A stretch of 64,000 nt of DNA, taken from assembly GCF_963576675.1 (NCBI RefSeq), contig NC_088917.1:14350001-14414000 (forward strand). The letters run 5' to 3'. A model generated the notes under the pieces. The model did no database searches. It saw nothing but the letters and a program-made list of their open reading frames with translations, and was not told where the DNA came from. Position numbers and translations under genes: made by a program. This document shows positions 46,101-57,604 of the stretch, piece after piece. Within the stretch, counting starts at the first letter, position 1, and the number at the start of each line of letters is the position of its first letter. Source of the stretch: Euphorbia lathyris. Lineage: Eukaryota; Streptophyta; Magnoliopsida; Malpighiales; Euphorbiaceae.

Positions 46101-49100
46101 AAAATAATTTTTTTTGTGCGACTCTCCCCTATCATGTCAAATTTCTCCAAACGACTTGGAAAATGTTTCTAAGTTATCTTTTATGGAAAATTTAGATGAA
46201 GGGACAACCATTAGGAAAGAGCACTTATGCAAGAAGAAGAAGAAACTATGATGATTGTATGGACAAAAGAACCGAAGAATCTCCTTTTTTTTAAGATAAC
46301 AGTTAAACGTTTGCTTCTGTTTGGGTTTCTTTTCTCTAAGTAATTTGCAATATAGGCTCAAGTTCCTTTTTCTTAAAAACCGTGTGATAGTGATAAGGTC
46401 AGGGAGAAAGGAGGGCCAAAGGTGTTAAGGATGTACACTAGGAGAAAAGGTGGACACGTGTAAGTGTGTTAGTGGTTTGGCTTTTATAGGGTATGTATTA
46501 AATAAGGCCTGGTGTTAGTAAGGCAAGGTATTGAGATGTTTAGTTGTTTTGGGAATCAGTCCTGGTTTGTCAGGGGATTCTTGGAGGGGGCTAGTCCCTG
46601 TGGGTTTATCACCATTAATGCTATTTTGTAATAGAGAGGGACATTTACTGTTCCATTGGTTATCTATATCATCTCGGATTAAACCTCTATTTGGGGTAAA
46701 ATTGGAACTTAATTTCATAGTTGGTCATGGTTGAAAAATAATTTCAACCAAGGGGCTGTTTCTCAACTGTAGTTGAGAAACGTTGCTACAGTAACCATTC
46801 CGGCGCACGTGGCGCCGGAATGGTCATCCATGAAGGGATGGGTGAATTTTGTTTTGTACCCATTCCGGCGTCAGGTACGCCGGAATGGATACAGAACAAA
46901 ATTCACTCATCCCTCCACCTAATATTTTTGCAAAGGAATATTGTACCCATTCCGGCGTACCTGACGCCGGAATGGGTACATCTTTATAATATGTGACCAT
47001 TATGGCGTACCTTTCGCCGTAATGGTACAAACATTAACCACAGTCACAAAAACAGCCCCTTCTGTTGAATAATTTCCTAACCATTACTAATAGTGTAATA
47101 TTATTTATAATTTTGACCCCAAACAGAAGTTTAATCCTATCATCTCTATCTTTCTTCCTCTTCTCTGTTCTTGTTAATTCTTTACATTTTTATACCTTGT
47201 GTTGGTTGATTCTTATCACCGTGCCATTTTAGTCCAAGTATCATCATACTTTATTATCTTTATGAACTGTGTTTGTTTAAATCTAATTTCAATTTTGGAA
47301 CCTCTCACTGGATGAGTGAATTTTGATATGCAGGTCCAGGTAGATGGTCGGATAGATGTGATGTTTTTTCTTATGGTGTTGTTCTACTGTCTTTAATAAG
47401 CAAAAGAATCTACAAAGACGATGGTGACTGCATTAATGTGTCGCTTGTTTATGAATTGGGGAAGAATGAGCACAAACAGCATAACTCAGTTGCTTCTTTT
47501 GGTAAATTGAAGTCTTCCTTGATGCATCCAAGTCTAGAGTTAGAACCAGATTTTCACTTCAATGATGCCATTGAAATTACCAATTTGGCATTGCTGTGTG
47601 TTGAATACGACCCTCAGAAACGACCAACAATGGACCAAGTTGTTAGATATATGCAGAATATGCATATTGTTCAACATAATGCCAATACTTGGGAGTGTTG
47701 CAAGATGCTTGATGGTGTTGATGAGATTCTCCAATTGCTGTACCGTCCTAAGTATCGTCGAGGTACTTATAAATATCTATTCTACCTTTGTAAATTAATC
47801 ATGTACCTTGACAAGTTAACGCACTCTTTGTTATCAGCTTTATCTTTTTCTTGATTTCTGCTTTTCTATTGTGGAATGTTTAAATTCAACTAGTTGAAAT
47901 AACAGGCCAAGGCACTTCTCCTTTTCTTTTCTTCTTTTATCAATTTTTTTCTGGATTAATTTTCTCTTTAACAGATATTAACAATTAACGAAAAAAAACA
48001 GATGCCCTGATAAACCGTCTGTGATCAGTGCACATTTTCTTTATAAGAATTCCAATAATGAACATCTTGAATTTGTGAAGTAACCCCGGATATTGGCATT
48101 AGGATTAGTGGTTTTGCAAACATTTTTCTAGATTCATCTTAGAAAACTTTTACAAGGGAGTCTGAGATGTTTGTATGTTGGTTGGTGGGGGATTTTTTTG
48201 TTATGCTTTCACTATTTTATATTGATGCAAGTTGCTAAGAGTGTTGCATCTTGCAATGAGCTTATGTTGTGCCTCTTAAACCCCAAATACTGCCTTGGGA
48301 ATTAGTTTTTTTTTTGTTTTTTTACTAACGCTGTGCTGCAGAACCTTTCGGAAGACTTTAAGGCTGTCTTCAATTGAAACGGGAAATTAAAGATTGCTAC
48401 AAACAATCAAAGAAATAGAATAATAATGGTTTGGTTTACTTGTAGGTAGAGAAAGCAGCTTTGAGCCTAAACATAATTCCTCCCCTACTACTAAGAACAG
48501 AGCTAAACGTGCAGATAACAATATTCGTCATACCATACGAAAAAGCATAACTAACTTTCTATATATAATCCATACATAGTCCCTGTACTACCCTCCAGCT
48601 CACTTCCCCTAGGACCCAGAGAAGACTTTGGTTGCCTGCTCAGCAGCCGTCACCTCTATTTCTTCTAATATAAACCTTCCAGGCCTGTGCCTATTAGAAT
48701 AATTTGGAATTACTCTTAGATGTTTGTATGTAATTTGCTGTGCGCTTTTCTTACTAACTTTCTTTTGCTTTCAACATTTTACATTTGTGGAAGTTCTTTA
48801 GAGGATTTTCGCACTCCATGCAATGAGCTTCCTTTGTGTGTTTTAAAGTTTACATCTTAAATTGATAATTGCCAAAAATGTTAAAAATCACGTACTATAG
48901 CAATTTTTTCTGTGCTCCTTGTTTTACTTGTGCGTTTTTGTTCTTTTGTTTTTTTTTTCTTTCAAGACATTGGCATGTTTTCTTTTAGAAAATGTGGTAG
49001 TTAAATATATGTGGCTTTTTTGGACAGTGAAGGAATTTTGGCAACCTTCAAAACGGCGTCGGGGCTTAATAGTCAACCGGTTCAAGGGCTTGATGCATGG

Positions 49101-52100
49101 AAATAAAGTCTGTGGTGAAAGTCTAGCAAGTGAGCATCTGTATTTCATGCAAAAACAAATAATTTCTTTTATCTATATCTTTCTAGCATGTCAAAATATG
49201 CCGTACATGGAAGGCGAGGTGTATGTGAGGCAATTTCTGAGTGCTATAGTGATGTTTCATATAATTGAATAAAATCACTAAAATAAGAAACCAAATTCAC
49301 TTTTAGTGATTTTATTCAATTATTTTCCTATTTGAATTAAAAGAATCCTAAAAGTTATGGTTTTTAGTTTAGGAAATAAGTATTACAATTAATTAGTATT
49401 TTAGGAAGTGTAAATCAGTACACTATTGTGAGGTTTCTAAATGTCTAAAATTAGAAATGCTCAAGTATGGAGACACTTGTGTCAAGACTTATTGTTTAGG
49501 AAGGGGACAGCTGAAAGCGTTATTTGCGCCTCAATTCGCCTAGGTCATTTCCTTTTCGTCGCTAAGGCCATACAAGAATCTGTTGCTTTATTTGCGCCTT
49601 GCACATTTTCTGTCATTTATAGGATGACCAAAACACCAAGAAATTTCACCAAAGTTGCGAAATTTGTTTGAGTGTTTTTTCGATAAGTCCTAGGATAATT
49701 TCTCTTGATTCAGCAATTTGGTTCATCAGACTTAGCTTCTTTGACAATTTCTTTGGCTTCTTTAAAATGCAATATACTGTAAAAAGGATTTGGTATATTC
49801 CTATAACCTGAGTCCATTTCTCGACTTAAAAAGGGTTGGCAGCATGTTAGGGGGATTCAACATTTTGTGAAAAAGAAATTATGTTTTTAAAGTTGTACGT
49901 TTTCAATATTGTGCTCATAATCCTTTTTTCTATTCTATGTCCTAGTTATCAAATCTTCAATTGGGGAACATAATGAGATCAAGGTTTTCTCTTATAAAGA
50001 ACTGGTTGATGCCACTAATAGATTTGGCCAGGAAAATCTCATCGGTCAATTTCAATTTGGAAACTTGTTTCGTGGAGAGAGGGAAGGAAAAAAAGTGATT
50101 GTGAAGATATGGGAGATCAATGAAGAGCGTGGAGTTTATAGGCTTCATAATGAAGACCGGTTAAGGGTATGCTGCTGAAATATATTAGATTGTTTAGTGA
50201 ATTCATATTTAATACACAGAAATATATTAGATTGTTTAGTGAATTCATACTTAATACACACATTACTTGCCTCACAATGAATTCATATTTCAGGATGAAA
50301 TTTCTTTACTTCGACATCCTGAGCTGTTCACTCATCCTAACTTGGTAAAGATGATTGGATATTGTCCCGATGAAGAAAAACTCGGTGCTGTTTATGATTT
50401 GGATCCACACGACACTCTACATAATCTTGCACCCAAAGGTACTGCTTTTTTCCTTTTTAATTTATGGTTATAGTTTTGTAATGCAGTCTGCGTTATTACT
50501 TGGGAATTGAGACGTACATCAATTGTTTTCATGTGTTTAAAAGCTATGAAGTACGGAAACTCTTCATGACATGCGTTTCCCCATTTCCAGCAGATGTGGG
50601 AAACGGAAACTCTCGAAATCTGATACGAAACATTTCCGGACACATTTCTGTAATCACCCAAAATATGAAACGCGTTTCTCAATTTTTAAACGGTTTTCCC
50701 TATCTATTTTGATTAAAATTCTGGAAATTCAAACTTTCTATTTTGCAATTCCTATTCAATCTAAGATTAGAAAAATTGAAACTTCCTATTTGAGAGATAA
50801 TTCCTTCCTTGTATACTTCAATTTAAAGAACTTACCCATATTTCTTTCTCCTATAATCTTTGTCTCTTGAATCTTGATTGACCTTGGACTTTCTTCCTCT
50901 TGTTCTTCAATCATGTCCTTTTTAATGTATTATTATATTTTTAATATTTATAAATATGCCCCTATACGAGCCTTGGCACAACGGTAAACGTTGTTGTCGT
51001 GTGACTGAGAGGTCACGGGTTCGAGTCTTAGGAGCGACCTCTTGCCAAAAAAAAAAAATTGGTAGGGGAAGGCTTGCCCCAGTACACCCTTGTGGTAGGA
51101 CCCCTCCCCGGACCCTCGCTTAAGCGGGGATGCGTAGTGCACCGTTCCCCCTTCTGTTTCTGATACTTTATGCTTAACCCTTTGTAGTAACTTTATTGCT
51201 TCGAGTTGTTAGAAACTAATGCAATTACGATAAATGAAACACAAACAAACACACAAGAATTATTTACCCAGTTCGCTACTCAATTTGAATGACTACTTCT
51301 GGTGGCACTACCAAGCCAGGATATTTTACTATAATTTTCGAGATGCGGATTACAAAGAAAGAGGCTATATTACCCAGTTGGATCGCTGAAGTTGGGCCTA
51401 TCTATTAGTCTCCAAAGCCCAACACGAGTAACATACTTGAGCTTAAAATTTAGTGTGCCTATTTCTTATGGTCACTGCTATATTTACTTATTCTTGATCA
51501 TGTCCCGGTGGCCTTTTGTCCACTGGCATGCATGATGCGATCGTTTATTTTGCTTGAGAGATTATTTGCAGAAAGTGATTTGACATTTTCGATTGCTTAT
51601 TGATTAAATTAACTAGTTTTAATAGACGGACATTGTAGCTCATTCCTATTCTTGCTTTATAATGAATGAGTTGGTTATGTTTTATTATATTATCCAATGT
51701 CTTGCCCTGTTATTTTATAATAAATTGTGTTTTCACCTACAGATGAGTTCACTTGGCTTCAGAGAATGAAAGTTATTTATGAATTTGCCAACCTGCTTAA
51801 GTATTTTCATGGTCCTAATCCACCGTATGCGCCCTATAGAGTTGGCAACGTTGAAGCTGCGAGAATAATACTCGATAAGGTATGCTGCATATCTGTCTTG
51901 TTGATTCTATCTTTTATTTTTGTTGTTGTTCTTTTTGCTTCTGTATTGAACTTTGGAACTACATTGATATGTAGGATTACAGGCCAAAACTGTTTGATTT
52001 TGGGATGACTGTTGGTGGAATCATTCTTAGCTTGCGAGAAGAAAGAAACGCGCATATGTGTGGACGACCCCGTGGTTACGGGGATAGGAGCAGAGGTATG

Positions 52101-53535
52101 TAATCCTAATATACCTCAACTTGTAATAGGACCAAAGAATAATGTAGACCTAATACATCACCAACTTGTCCATAATAGTAGTTTGGCTTTCTAAATTTTG
52201 CAAGTGTCTCACCAGCTCCTTAAACTTGATTTTTTTGTATCACCAACTCCCAGGACTTGTCCATAAAAGTAGATTAGCTCCTTGAACTTTATAAGTGTCT
52301 CACCAACTTCCTAAACTTGCTTATTCCGTAATAACTAAATACAAAAATCTATTAAACCTAAATTCTAAAAATACATCTTCATCTATTCGAGAGATAATTT
52401 TTTCTCTTCTCGTACCTTTCAACCTATTATAAGAGTTAGTGTTGCAGGTATGAGAGATCGAATGCATGAGAATTGAGAGTTAGTATTATGGTTTTTGTAT
52501 TTAGTTGTTACCGAATAAGCAAGTTTAGGGAGCTGGTGAGACACTTATAAAGTTCGGAGAGCTAATCTACTTTTATAGACAAGTTTAGGGAGTTGGTGAT
52601 ATGGAATAATCGAGTTCTAGAGGCTGGTGAGACACTTGCAAAATTCAGGAAGTCAATCTACTATTATGGACAAGTTCAGGCAGCTGGTGGTGATGTACAG
52701 GGGCGGAAGAGGGCTCATGCCCCTCTGGCCGCCTGAACCGCCATGGCCTCGAATAAAATTTAGGGCCCGTTTGTTTTATCTGTTGTTTGCTGTTACAGTT
52801 TGTTATTGTTGTTGCTGTTACGGTTTGTTGTTTGCTCTTAGAAAAAACTGCTTTTCCAAAAAGCAGAGATTCTCTGCTTTTGTAAAAGGCAAACAGGAGA
52901 CCACTAACCAAACACCTAATGATGCTTTTCAATTGTAAAAGGCAAACATGTGGTCACTGAACAAACATCTAAAACTCTCCCTTTTGAGCAACAAACACCC
53001 CCTTACACACCACGTGTAAAATCCCCCCCCCCCTACCTATTCGCCACTGGTGATGTATTAGGCAAATAATGTATGTTTTCTAGTAGATGTGGTAAACAAC
53101 AAGTATTGAGCAACCCATACATGTGCAGGTATTTATATTCAAGAAGGAGATGTTTTTGCATATGGTTGGATACTAGTATGCTTGATATCCAAAACAAGTC
53201 CGACACCAGATGATGATGATCCAATTTATGATGCATTGGGGTGGAATGACCTTGAAGAATCGTCTGATGATATTGAGCAATCGCGAATCTCACTTGTGCA
53301 TGAAGACTTTATACAAGAACGTGGTTTCGATGAGAATGATGGAATTGAACTTACCAAGTTGGGGTTGAAGTGTACAAGACTAGTCGGTCGTCCTCCTTCA
53401 ATGAAGGAGGTTGTAAAGCGATTGAGGAATTTACATGTTTTTCGCAGCCATGGCGAAGAGATGGGCATCCAAAATTTGCCTTGCAGGTACAATAATTATA
53501 AATTTAAGTTAGTTCAACAAAAGATGGAGCAGTAA
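42798..53535 (+). CDS. Tandem double-pseudokinase protein, 12 exons
   Basis: The exons are 42798-42840, 42926-43134, 43613-43766, 44365-44510, 44899-45004, 47334-47762, 49028-49129, 49946-50166, 50294-50438, 51743-51879, 51975-52095 and 53129-53535. All borders are GT-AG and phases agree, giving 739 codons. Domain 1 (about 20-360) has a loop-like MGKFQFGEVYRG and Lys64 in VVVKIW. Its HRD-equivalent is IRN (172-174), the loop Asn is His179, and DFG is DFS (192-194). Domain 2 (about 412-720) has Lys450 in VIVKIW, VGN (552-554) for HRD, Arg559 for the loop Asn, and an intact DFG (572-574). Both keep the SxGV/AYGWILV-type F-helix region and a C-lobe with RPTM/RPPS. A basic linker (KRRRG) joins them. 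There is no signal peptide or membrane span, so a cytosolic scaffold or regulator is likely. The fold resembles the RLCK/receptor-kinase group, and loss of the catalytic Asp in both domains argues against phosphotransfer. A fusion of two transcripts remains possible. Confidence 0.75.
43221..43600. mobile_element. Mutator-like MITE in intron 2 of the pseudokinase gene
   Basis: TTTATTTTA flanks it at 43212-43220 and 43601-43609, a perfect 9-bp duplication. TIRs of about 110 bp start GGCCTAATATACAAATAACC and, inverted, GGCCTAATACACAAATAACC. The paralogue at 63597-63677 lacks it and preserves a single TTTATTTTA, an empty site. The right duplication lies 3 nt before the splice acceptor at 43613. 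Confidence 0.95.
43820..44176 (+). mobile_element. 5'-truncated RTE-type LINE fragment in intron 3
   Basis: It carries a degenerate C-terminal coding tail (RGRPKQIW, then VIESDMSLLGIEENMV, TEWRERT and ADPESF-like words) ending in GATTAAGGCTTTGTTG and a TTG repeat, the usual 3' end of plant RTE LINEs. An internal duplicated GGAAGACCTAAGCAAATT segment is present. The paralogous intron at 63880-63900 goes directly from TTTCTTTTGAATC to GCTGATGTTATTC without it. Confidence 0.75.
45818..46065. mobile_element. Inverted-repeat element in intron 5
   Basis: CTTAAAATGTCTCATTAGTC near the left end and GACTAATGAGACATTTCC near the right end are inverted copies, with AGTTCAGTGGACTAATAG words between. The ends resemble Mutator-like MITEs; no clean target duplication was found. 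Confidence 0.45.
46752..47062. mobile_element. Palindrome-rich MITE in intron 5
   Basis: AAGGGGCTGTTT and AAACAGCCCCTT form its ends. The interior has four hyphenated palindromes built from CCATTCCGGCG...CGCCGGAATGG (about 46794-46825, 46858-46890 and 46948-46982, plus a mutated one at 46999-47026). A larger foldback pairs GGATGGGTGAATTTTGTT with AACAAAATTCACTCATCC. Non-coding. Confidence 0.7.
47763..49027. other. Intron 6 of the pseudokinase gene
   Basis: 1.27 kb of AT-rich sequence with T-runs; no embedded coding or repeat structure recognised. Confidence 0.5.
50965..51158 (+). mobile_element. Au-like tRNA-derived SINE in intron 9
   Basis: An A-box-like CCTTGGCACAACGGTAAA (from 50971) and a B-box-like GGTTCGAGTCT (51018-51028) form the tRNA-derived head. 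The body contains AAGGCTTGCCCCAGTACACC, CCTTGTGGTAGGACCC, CCCCGGACCC, then GCGGGGATGCGTAGTGCACC, the consensus order of the plant Au SINE. An A-run interrupts the body at 51047-51059. Confidence 0.85.
52157..52697. mobile_element. Long inverted-repeat element in intron 11
   Basis: TACATCACCAACTTGTCC at the left and GGTGGTGATGTA at the right mark inverted arms of roughly 200 bp, with shared words such as TTGCAAGTGTCTCACCAG and ATAACTAAATACAAAAA and their complements. No coding content. Target duplication not resolved. Confidence 0.55.
52763..53002. mobile_element. PIF/Harbinger (Tourist-like) MITE, copy 2, in intron 11
   Basis: The ends GGGCCCGTTTGTTTTA and, inverted, GGGGGTGTTTGTTGCTC are flanked by TTA (52760-52762 and 53003-53005). 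Same family as 2749-2902, with an internal GTTGTTGCTGTTACGG expansion. It lies about 125 bp upstream of exon 12. Confidence 0.75.
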
Positions 53536-53962
53536 ATTGGTCCATGAATTTAGCACTTACTTTCATTATGGCCCCTAAACTTTGCATTTTTTTCATAATA
53601 TTATGCTCCCTTGGATACAAATTTCAAAAAGAATAGCAGGCCTTTGTGTTTAGTAAATACATTATGTTGAATTTGTTTGGGTCCAGTCCAAGTAAGTACC
53701 CATACATATGGGTTTATTGCATTTTGTAACAAACGAGAGAAATCCATGGGATACCATGTAGATTAAAAGTATACGAGGTTCTCCTTTAATGAATGAGACA
53801 AACTGACCCTACCAGCAGCCCTACAGCAATCTTAGGTATGTTATTTATTAAATTACATTGACTTATGCTCCAACACATTCATTTTTTATTCTTTTATGCT
53901 ATTAATAGTATTTTACTTTTACATATATATAATTATAAAATTCTTTTATGCTATTAATAGTA

Positions 53963-54525
53963 GGGTTAAGATGCAAAAATACCTCTAACGTCTAAAATGG
54001 TGCAATTTTTTCCCTAACGTTAGAAGTTAAGAGCAATTTTACCCCTAACGTTAATAAATTGGGTCAATTTGAGAAATAATTCATCAAACTGTCTTCTCGG
54101 TCATGAATCTTGTCATCTACACTTTATACGTGTGTTATTTTATCAGTAACAAATCATAAACATAGGTTGGGATGTGAAAAAAAATAAAAAAATAAAAAAA
54201 TATACTATTTTTTTTTTTTGTACGAATTAGATAAAATAAATTAAAAAAATTCACCTTATTTATAAATATTAATCTCAAATTCTATTATTAAATTATAAAA
54301 AACATGAAATATTTTTTCAGAACGAATTGTTATGCAATTGGTGCTGAATAATGAACAAAAATATATGTGTTTTATAATAGTATCTGAAATTGACCCAATT
54401 TATTAACATTAGGGGTAAAATTGCTCTTGACTTCCAACGTTAGGGGCAAAATTGCACCATTTTAGACGTTAGGGGTAAAATTGCTCCTGACCCAAAACGT
54501 TGGGGGTATTTTTGTACCTTAACCC
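53963..54525. mobile_element. Mutator-like MITE with 9-bp target duplication
   Basis: TTAATAGTA (53954-53962) and TTTATAGTA (54526-54534) flank it, one difference. TIRs of about 110 bp start GGGTTAAGATGCAAAAATACC and, inverted, GGGTTAAGGTACAAAAATACC, with CTAACGTTAG-type words. Related TIR-like words are also seen at about 7490-7600 and 25740-25850. Confidence 0.85.
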
Positions 54526-54964
54526 TTTATAGTATTTTACATATATATAATTATAAAATGAATCACGTCACGTGTTTGAATCACTAGTTGAATATGTATG
54601 TTTTAAATTGATTAATAGGTTTAACATGTCAAATTAAAATATTGTAAATTCAAACATCTTGTGATGTTTTTTCTTAATAATAATAAAAAGACATGCAACG
54701 AATGAGCAAATGCTTTTTTTGAGCTTATTATAAGATGGAAATTTGAAGCTTTTTCCTTGAGAAGAATTGACACTTGATAAAAAATTTAATTGAAAGGTTG
54801 GTTACTGAGATTGAAAGGTTGGTTACTGAGGAGAGAAGCGAGAGCAGCTAATCCCAATTAGGTTGGCACCAGCAGGCAAACGCAAACAATCCCGAACCAA
54901 ATATATTAAAATAAGAAGAAAAAAGAGTTTACAAACAGAACAACCAAAATCGAAAAGGAATTAA

Positions 54965-55330
54965 AGTTTTACAGATTCTAAAGTATTCAGTTTTGTTGGC
55001 ATCCTTATAGACAAAAGATGCACAAAAGTCCGGGAAAGAGGTCCACCAATGTGGTTCTGAAAGTGATAGCGCATGTTTAGAAAGACAGTCAACAACCATG
55101 TTTGTCTCCCTGTAAACATGAGAAATTCGTATGATTTGTTGATGGCAAAGCTGTAAACAATAAAGTCAATCCTTTCTAATTTCCCAATGCACATTAGTGG
55201 ATCGCGAAGCAAAAAGATTCACAACATAGACCGAATCGCATTCCATCCAAAGAAGAAACCAATTACAAATTGCTGTTTTTTAATTGCAAAAATCACTCCC
55301 TTCAATTCTGAAAACTGTTTTCGAGAAATT
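54965..55330 (-). pseudogene. LINE RNase H C-terminal fragment
   Basis: On the minus strand, through frame changes, ELKGVIFAIK, then MECDSVYVVNLFASRSTNV and VYRETNMVVDCLSKHALSL follow the RNase H-like domain at the end of plant L1-like LINE ORF2 (Glu, Asp and VAD-type motif; here VVD). RT is absent. A distinct, older copy from the element at 57602-62600. Confidence 0.6.
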
Positions 55331-56190
55331 GTTGATCCAAATCATAGTACTTTTGGTCATTGGTGAGATGAGCTTCATTATGCATACTTAAAAAGTAACT
55401 CATTTAGAAAATTGCTAAGAAAATGGAGATCAAGTCCAGAAGCTTTGCATAGAGCATTTAGCTTTCTGCACCTAATTCTAAGAATGATGAAACAGTATAA
55501 TACTCCCTTTGTTTTTTTTATTATACGAGGTTTTAGTTTTTTTAATTTGTTCTTTTTTATATGTCGTTTTGTATTATTAATGTACGTTCAGAAATATTTT
55601 CTCAATTTTGCGCTTATTTACGGTAAAAGAGAGAAATTTAGAATTAATGCGAATAATCATAATTAAGCCATAAAAATAAATAAGAGAGAATTTACGCATA
55701 GAAAGTTGAAATTTAGGAGACAAAACGGAAAAAAAAAACCCTAAATAGAGCCTGTAAGAAAATAAGTTAATAAGTGTTTTAGTGGTTAAATACTCATTTC
55801 TTCCTCAAAGGTCCTATATACAACTCTACATGAAAGCAAATTTTTTTTTAAGTATAAGATGCAATCAGACTAGCTCAGTTTAACCGATTGGATTAGACGG
55901 TTCTAATTGGACAAAACCCTCGAGAAATAATAGTAATAACAATAATGATAATGATAATATTAATAACACCAAAAAATAGCGGAGATTTTGGGTTTTCGAA
56001 CCGTCGACTGAGACTATAACTAAAATAATGTCATCGAAGTTAGAAAAATTTGTGCTCACATATGCGTTTTAACTTTTTCAATTTCCATTTCTTCGTAAAA
56101 ATATTTCAACTATTTCTTTAATTCATACTGATTATAATTTAATGCGAGAAAAAGACATAAGAATTTAGAATCCAACGGGATGACAAAACG
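55331..56190. other. Stretch without recognised genes
   Basis: AT-rich sequence, no coding motif or terminal repeats recognised. Confidence 0.5.
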
Positions 56191-56194
56191 AATT

Positions 56195-56256
<62 letters not shown>
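56191..56256. repeat. Microsatellite (ATT)n-(AT)n
   Basis: About 20 bp of ATT units runs directly into about 46 bp of uninterrupted TA dinucleotides. A shorter AT run is at 7281-7301. Confidence 0.95.
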
Positions 56257-56257
<1 letters not shown>

Positions 56258-56414
56258 CCGTGTTACATGATCTATTTTTTCTGCATGATTATATATAATA
56301 TAATCAATATAAAAACAAAAATGGTAATCGAGTCAAATGAGTATTGTCAAACAGTTAACAGAGAACGTAAATGCCTTTGTAGTTACAACTAATTTTAGTT
56401 AGAAAAAAGTTCAA

Positions 56415-56930
56415 TTATATTAAACTAAGGGTTATGATTAAGCCTAATACACATGTTGTCTTTGTACTTGGCTTAAAACTTCGAGTGCCTTTCTGAACTT
56501 TTAAAAGTTCCAAATGACTTATATTCTTATCTAATATTTCATATATAACCTCATATTTTTCAATAAAATTTGTTGAATGTAGAAAATGGGAGACACGCTC
56601 CGCCTCGTATAAAAGTTCTCGTCACGTGTCAAAATGAAAATGTCAAATAAGAAATAACTAGGAACCTTTGAAACTTGAAGGGACAGTTGAAGTTTGAGGT
56701 TATTGAATACAATTTGATAAAAATATGCGGTTATTGCATCAAATTGTATAACAATAACGGATTATTGACTGCAAATGGATAAGAATAGGAGGTGAGGTGA
56801 TAAATATAATTACGCCGGAATATGGATCATTTGGAACTTTGTAAAGTTTAAGGGAGAAATCGAAGTTTTGAGTATTTAGCCATAAGACTAACTAAACAGA
56901 ACTAAAATAACATCAATTGACAAAGCAGTA
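56415..56930. repeat. Diverged repeat also present at about 28540-28995
   Basis: Shared words include ATATAACCTCATATTTTTCAAT, AATGGGAGACAC, TGAAGTTATTGAAT-like and ACTAAACAGAACTAAAATRACAT at the right end. Only one unit of the 74-bp tandem duplication is represented here. The class is unknown. Confidence 0.5.
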
Positions 56931-57173
56931 AAAAAAAAAAAATTAGAGTTCAATTTCCGAGTCGGCCCTATCGATGATCTGTAAATTCTAAGGATCCAAA
57001 ACCCGGCCGCCATGTCGGAAAGATGAAGTAAATCTAGAGAAATCAGTTTTCCCAATGAGGCGTCATGGTAATGATTAAAATCAGAGTGATGATCGCCGCC
57101 GTAACAGCAAGGTTCAACCACCACAAAAACAAGTTGAAGGCCAGGACCGGCTCCAGTATTTTAGAGACCTAGG

Positions 57174-57418
57174 CAGGGCCGATCCTGATTTTTTTATGGG
57201 CCTAGATGAAAAAAGAGATAAAGAAGTCCTTGATAAAAAAAATAAAAAAAAATTGTACTTAAATGTTAAAATAGAAATTTGGACATATTTTAGATTTAAA
57301 ATATCATATTATTTAGTGATTTAAAAAAATTACTATATATACAGGAAAAAATAATTTGAGACCATTTTGGCTTAAGTCCTAGGCGATCGCACTCATGGCC
57401 TATATTCAAGGTCGGTCC
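57174..57418. mobile_element. hAT-like non-autonomous element
   Basis: It starts CAGGGCCGATCCTGATTTTT and ends GCCTATATTCAAGGTCGGTCC; inverted ends share the GGNCCGAYC core. A related CAGGACCGGCTCC fragment lies just left at about 57142. Target duplication not clear. Confidence 0.4.
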
Positions 57419-57604
57419 ATAAACATTTGAGCATTTTTATGATTTATTGTCCTACTAGATTATAATTTTCATTTTGAATTTGTAAAAATATTCGGCGTAA
57501 AAAATTTGATCAGTACATGTTGTTATATAATTAACTCAATGTATTATATTACAAAGAAAATTATTTATTTATTAAATCACGTCATAAAACTCGAATACCG
57601 ATTC

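Noticed and set aside
46191..46260. AAGAAGAAGAAGAAAC tract as a CRISPR-like or regulatory repeat
   Set aside because: Simple purine-rich low complexity; no spaced repeats of CRISPR type exist anywhere in the window.
49258..49326. AATTGAATAAAATCACTAAAA inverted repeat as a terminator or microRNA
   Set aside because: Short AT-rich palindrome in an intron; nothing beyond pairing supports a function.
50968..51030. tRNA gene suggested by A- and B-box matches
   Set aside because: There is no acceptor stem or cloverleaf; the downstream body identifies an Au-like SINE.
57506..57604. N-terminal 33 residues of the frame running into LINE ORF1
   Set aside because: These bases lie outside the LINE (left of and within the target duplicate) and are open by chance.
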